Below are positions 58,768 to 64,000 of a stretch of DNA of 64,000 bases, piece after piece. The notes below the pieces were generated by a model. It was not told where the DNA came from. It saw nothing but the letters and a program-made list of their open reading frames with translations, and ran no database searches. Made by a program: the position numbers and the translations under genes. Position 1 is the stretch's first letter; every line of letters begins with the position of its first letter. Source of the stretch: Chlorops oryzae (lineage: Eukaryota > Arthropoda > Insecta > Diptera > Chloropidae); the NCBI GenBank assembly GCA_020466095.1, contig CM035808.1, positions 28,301,345 to 28,365,344 of the forward strand, read 5' to 3'.

Positions 58768-59294
58768 AAAGGGTCTGGCGGGTTAAGCAAAGGCATGCGG
58801 CATCATGAAAGGAATTTTTAAATTTTGTTGATTTTTCGATAGGTGCCATATAAAAACACTGTGGATACTACTTTTTAAATTTTTATTTTGAACGGTCCTT
58901 GAAATATCCCTGAAAATCCTCTTTTGTTAAGGCTTTTTTCAAAAATTTATATCTCAACAACCAATTGAGATAGAGAGACGATCTAAGCAGATTCTGTTAG
59001 AAAATAAAACAGGGAAGCTTTTACACTGAGAAAAATTTTTTCACAAAAATAAAAAGAAAATTTTAGAATATTTTTTTCACTGTATTCCCAGTTTCCCGCC
59101 ACTCTATAAATTGCTTTTGGAAATACCCCTTAGTATTTACTTTCATTTAAAAGAAAAAAATTTTTCAATCAGATGGTGCAGCAGTGTGATATTCAAAAAA
59201 TTGCAAGTGCACCTATACGCTCCCAGTACTAATATCCAGTACAAATGTGTGCAATATGGTACAAAAAAACATCACTCATACGCCAGACCCTTTA
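58768..59294 (+). mobile_element. AAGGGTCTGGCG-type repeat, copy 2
   Basis: Inverse of 9677-10209 along its whole length. It begins AAAGGGTCTGGCGGG and ends CGCCAGACCCTTTA, so the terminal inverted repeats are better kept than in copy 1. It contains ATCTCAACAACCAATTGAGA, itself a palindromic word. Nothing is encoded. Confidence 0.82.
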
Positions 59295-59336
59295 TAAAAG
59301 TCAACCGCAACCCGCCAGACCCTTTATAAAAGTCAA
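59281..59336 (+). repeat. 32-bp tandem duplication at the repeat end
   Basis: CGCCAGACCCTTTATAAAAG plus TCAAC at 59281 recurs at 59313. The copy therefore ends twice, as if the terminus and its flank were duplicated after insertion. Confidence 0.85.
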
Positions 59337-61665
59337 CAAAATCCTAGCCCTAGTCATAAGAATAGAACGAACAACTTTTTCACTGTGAATTCTCAGTAAA
59401 AATATACACAAAGTCATTTTAAGGTTTCGTTTGAACAGCTCAATTTTTGAGGACATACATACTTGAGGCGATACGTACTAGCTGACCACTATTTATGATT
59501 TCTTTATCTCAATTTGAACTTACCGCAAAGTTGCTTGGGTAATAATATCACAAGTTTCCTTTTAAAGTATTCTGATTTTTGTTTTTGAAAGCTTAGTTTT
59601 CCACTTCGTCCTTACAACACTTGAGCCGCCTATCCAGGCACTCACAAGTTCTTGTTAACTTTGTAGACTTGTCATCATTGCATTTCTATGAAGAGAGTTT
59701 AAAAAAAATCAAAACTGTTTTAATAAAAAATAGAAACTATTTCCAAATTTTAATTGCAAAACTTTTGATGTTTTCCTTTTTGATGTTTTTTATATTGAAA
59801 AGTAAAAACTAAACTTCACTTCTAATTGGATCTTTATGTTTGTTTAGAGGATGAAGTATTCCAAACGAAAATATGAAAGGACATTCAAAAGAATCTCGAA
59901 TCAATGAAGAAGGTTTTTTCTTTTAACGATAAATTGATATTTTCAGTCTCGACTTACCTTAAAATGTGGTTTTTCTTTTTAAAAGAATCCTCACAAATTA
60001 GAAAGGAGAGAGAACTGCAATGCAAGCAAAGAAAAGAGAAATTCGTTATTCATAAAATCACTTGCAGGACACTCTTCGAATTGATATCATGCAATCGACT
60101 CCAGCATACATTGTATCTAATACAAAAGTCAAACATGGTATTACGAATCGTCTTATATTTTTGGCTTCAAGGACACTAACAAGGATAAAAAACTATTCTG
60201 TGTCCAAACTCATCACACACACATATGCTTGTGTATGATTTCTTTTCTTACAGTTCGATTTCGATTGTAAAGGCTGCAATAAACGCTTACATTGTCCCAC
60301 ATATTCTTCAACACTGAAGGACAATGGTCATTGAGATGACAATGGCAACTCATAAACCAAATAAAAGGACAAGTAAACGATCGAAGAGAAATGACAGCAG
60401 TTGCGCCTTTTTTTAATTTTTTTTTTACTTTCATTCTCATTTTGATTTTTATTCTTATTCTTTATTTCGACTTTTATTTTTATTATTCTCTTTTTGCCTT
60501 GCTCTCGTACAATTCTTTTGTTGGTCCACTGGTCACTATCCGTTTCGGTAGTGTTCCATTTACATTCCATGATTTATATATGGCTATCACAGCAGCTGAC
60601 TGGCATCACAAAATTTTCCTGAGCCAAAAACAAAAAGAAACGAAAAATAAAACCAAAAATAAGTATAAAAAAAGAATAGAAACAAAAAAAAGAAGGAGGA
60701 AAGAAGAACATGTAGAAGCTGAGGGAAGAGAAAAAAGTAGGCGTGTCTGACCGAAATCAACAAAAAGCAGGAAATATGTTGCCAGTCCAAGTCGAAATAT
60801 TTGTCAACCGTCCTACTGAGCAGCATTTTAACTGCCTGTCAGGACCTTCCCAAATAGAGGCGGCTTTAAGAGGACTTTTCCATGCATCTGTGTGTGTGTG
60901 TGTGTGTGAGTTTGTATCTCATGTGCTGCCATTGTATGTACTTAAATTACTGATATCTTCTCGTTTGACTATTTGTGTCTGGGTACATTTTTTCCCTGCC
61001 AACTAGAGTGAAAATTCATCAAAAATGAATGGAACTCGCCGCTTGTGCAACAATTTCCAGTCGTCGTACGACCGAGAGTGGCTATGTAAATCTCGGTTTC
61101 TCGAATTGGCTCAGTTAACAGGAGGAAAAACTTGCAGCAGATATTCTAGATTGTTCTGGTCACATATTGAAGCTTTAGTCTTTAATGGATACTTAATTCC
61201 ACACAACATTGCATTTTCTATATATCTATATACGCATACGCATACATATACATATATTTTTTTTCCCTTTTCGATGAAAACACCGAACCACTACAAAGAG
61301 ATTTTAGGTCACAAAAATACTTTTTTTTTATACATACATCAAATTTCATGGAGATCACATGTGTAGCAATATTTAACTACAAAGTAATGCGTCCAGATAC
61401 CATAACAAAATGCTCTAAAAAAACAATCAGTTCAAATTTTTTTTTTTACTATATTGCATAATCCGCAGAAGCTGGCACTATGAACATGTCCTTTTTTTCA
61501 AATATCGATTACGGCATCAAAAAGAATATAAAATAAAATTGCATCAAAAAATGCAAATTGTCAAATGTGCGAAGTGTGATTTTCGTTTTTTCATCCGAGG
61601 TTTTCGCTACTGGAAAATTGAAACCAAAACTTTTAATATGTTGTGGTTATGTGTGAGCGGAAATT
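59337..61665. other. AT-rich non-coding stretch
   Basis: No supported gene is seen over 2.3 kb. T-rich tracts (60400-60490) give Phe/Ile-rich frames, and A-rich tracts (60630-60700) give Lys-rich frames. A GT run lies at 60890-60908. Confidence 0.5.
60890..60908 (+). repeat. GT microsatellite
   Basis: A perfect run of nine TG dinucleotides. Confidence 0.85.
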
Positions 61666-61925
61666 ACCCAGTAGAAAAATATCTCCTGCAGGACAAAGTT
61701 TTCGGTGACATATAGGTGATATTGTCACGCGTGACTCCTTGGGTGACAATGTCATCGCAAGTAGGTGCTCTTCATGTGCTTGCATTTTATTAACTGCTTA
61801 AATTTAAATAAGGTCTTAGGATGCGTTGAGTCTTGGAATTACGTGGCGTAGCGGATAGCGTGAGCGCCTCACAAACCAAGTATCGCGAGTTCCGATTTCC
61901 GGCTGAGCCAAACAATAATTGTAAA
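61666..61925 (+). mobile_element. Second copy of the tRNA-like TIR element (one arm)
   Basis: It begins CCCAGTAGAAAAATATCTCC and matches the minus strand of 54300-54557: ATCTCCTGCA(G/T)GACAAAG, GGTGACAT, CTTCATGTGCTTG, AAATTTAAATAAGGT and TGGCGTAG. It is more decayed; the box B word is disrupted. The other end of this copy was not found. Confidence 0.65.
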
Positions 61926-64000
61926 AAAAATATTTATAATACCAGCGCTAAGCGATCAAATCGGTGAGGAGCCAGCAACACTGAAGTGCAGACCACAGGG
62001 TGGGGCTTTCAGTTTTAGCATGAGGCTAAGATAATTCAAATAAGCGATAGAGATATTAAAGATAACATTGAGGATTTTAAATAAACGACAAAAAATGAAT
62101 TAATTGGTGATTATTGAACTGAAGAAGCTCACAGTCTCCCTTGACCGTCTGTCCCTACACTGCAAAAGCATGGATCAGGAGGTTTCAAATACTAGACGGC
62201 ATAGTTTTTCGTAAAAATGCTACGGCCCACAGTGGGATTTCAGCGGCAGAAATAGGATTTTTTGACCATCCTAATTGTATGATTTGTCGATTTAATCTAA
62301 CAGAGAAACCTCTAGATAAGAATAATTCAAAACTGTTTTTTCAAAAAACATAAATTTTTTATATAAAAAATTAAGCTAAAGAGAGAAAATGTTTTTTCTT
62401 TGAAAAATTGAAAAAAAAAAATTTCAAATTGGTTCCTATTTTTTTCGGATTAAATCTACCACTGTTGCTATAAAGGTGATTTTTTATTAAAATTTAGAGT
62501 TTAATTTTTAAAAGGAAATAAAAATTGTGGCATTTTATTGAATATCGAAGAGAAGGTGGGCTATCAAAAATTCTACCTCGAAAATGACGCCTTTCCTTTT
62601 TTCAATGGACAAAAAGTTTATATGCTTTGTCGTGCTTTGTCTTCTAGATGATAAAAAATAAAAGTCTGGAGTCTGTTCTAACGATCTATGAAAAAAAATT
62701 TACCGCCCACTTACGATTGTCTCGATAAAGTCCATTTTTATGTTAAAAACCACCGGGCAAATGTCTGGATATTAAGAAAAAAATCATTGCATATGTTAAG
62801 GATGATCAGTATTCATTAACGCTTTATTATAATTTCTGATGGAAATTTTTATAAGAAATTAAGAAACTAACTAAGAAATTACAAAAGCAAAACATTATAT
62901 TAAAATTTTTGTTTACGAATGTGAGAACATACGAAACTATGATGCCATTTATACTGAAAAGGCAGTTATCCAGTGGAAGTTTCGTTAGAGACTGTCAGAT
63001 TTGAACCATTTTTTGTATATATTCGTTTTTGTGTATAAACAACATTCTGATAAAGTTTCATTAAAATCGGTTGAGTTTTAGATGTAGCTGCCATACAAAA
63101 CTGCATGTAGGGGTATATGGGGGGTACCCGAAGGGGTGAACCGATTTCGATAAATTTTCGTTTATATCTTAATGACCTCAATTTACATCCGCATACCAAT
63201 TTTCATTGTGATAGGACTATTCCTTCTATTTTTTGCCGCACGATGTATGGAGAAATCCCACTGTGCGGCCTATCGCAGCATAGTACATAGCTCTTCAGTC
63301 AGTTCTGTATCAGCTTCTAACAAATATTTTCATAACAAAGAGCTTGCATTGAAATGTTATAAATCTGGTTTATTAACATTTAACGAAATTTTAATCGTAT
63401 ATAAGAATTTGTGACACAAAGACGGTTTGTTGCAGACCTGCTACGTGGGACTATACACAGAGAAAAAATTTCACCAGAAAGTTGGATAATTCAAACATAC
63501 AAAACGGCTTCAACAAGGACTATTTTTAATTTTAACAATTTTTCTGGTTGGAAAAAATAAAGAATTTACTTTTAAATCAACCATACATATTTCAGGTTGA
63601 ATTGAAATTATAATTTTCAAAAATGGATTTAAATTTAAATTGTTGTACTAGCCACGGACATTATTGCAATGACATTTCATTTTATTATTAAAATATAAAC
63701 CTCTGCTGAATATAACCCCAAAAATAGCCATCGGAAGGACTTCATCCGATTTTGTCACTCCGTCACATATGTATAACCATATATGTCACTCTCATAGATA
63801 TTGCGCGGGACGGTTCGCGCCAGTAAGAAAAGGATGTTACTCGGCAGGCCAAAAAAGAGCGAGAGAGAAATACTTCACAATGGCAGAGATGCCAGAATTT
63901 CCCGATAAAAAAAACCCTCATATATTGGAAAAAAAACCTACTTTTCCCCATTTTCAAAAACTAAAAACCCAGAATGATTTTTTGAAAATATGGGCGTACC
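61926..64000. other. AT-rich non-coding stretch, possible decayed repeat at 62980-63240
   Basis: No supported gene is seen. The block 62980-63240 contains phrases typical of fly Helentron-like interspersed repeats (TTTCATTAAAATCGGTTGAG, AACCGATTTCGATAAATTTT), but no ends could be set, so it is not listed as an element. The rest is unique AT-rich sequence to the window edge. Confidence 0.4.

Overview
The window looks like gene-poor, AT-rich nuclear DNA of a higher (schizophoran) fly. A tephritid-like genome is my best guess, but the species cannot be read from the sequence. The evidence is indirect. It holds a DD34D mariner, several DINE-1/INE-1-like Helentrons, tRNA-derived SINE-like units, ATGTATGTAC-type microsatellites and abundant A/T homopolymers. 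No open reading frame looks like a conserved host protein. No rRNA, intact tRNA gene, CRISPR array or bacterial operon structure is visible. The stretch is best read as a very large intron or an intergenic desert. The only hint of a host exon is a 32-nt candidate at 48086-48117 with strong splice signals on both sides.

Layout. 0-10.7 kb: one copy of an ACCCA-type dispersed repeat (1.86 kb), a 564-bp hAT-like MITE with an 8-bp target duplication (5.05 kb), a full-length but dead mariner (6.47-7.75 kb), and a 1.35-kb hAT-like element (9.28-10.63 kb) carrying a nested 0.53-kb repeat. 10.7-20.6 kb: mostly unique AT-rich sequence with an ATTCGG-rich MITE at 14.48 kb. 20.6-26.5 kb: a Helentron cluster (three units) that includes a 376-bp tandem array of 3.4 copies. 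26.5-35.6 kb: unique sequence with a 151-bp near-perfect hairpin (31.8 kb), a 102-bp in-frame duplication (34.94-35.14 kb) and a tRNA-like unit (35.25 kb). 35.6-38.1 kb: a Helentron whose 5' terminal palindrome breaks directly into a 1.9-kb array of a 10-bp GAGA-rich unit. 38.1-51.7 kb: unique sequence, a second ACCCA-type repeat (40.6 kb), a decayed Helentron (41.8 kb), a 168-bp inverted-repeat element (46.8 kb), the candidate microexon and a small TIR element (49.3 kb). 51.7-57.8 kb: a non-LTR retrotransposon 3' end with a (CCTAA)4 tail, a nested pair of TIR elements, a tRNA-derived SINE that shares its 3' tail with the LINE remnant, and another Helentron. 57.8-64 kb: the inverted partner of the 9.7-kb repeat, a tRNA-like repeat fragment and unique sequence.

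No genes are seen working together. The biology here is transposon turnover: Helentrons that spawn tandem arrays, a LINE and SINE sharing a tail, and nested insertions datable by target-site duplications. On top of this, a GCATACTTTTAGG-type motif resembling the Su(Hw) insulator site recurs across the window on both strands.
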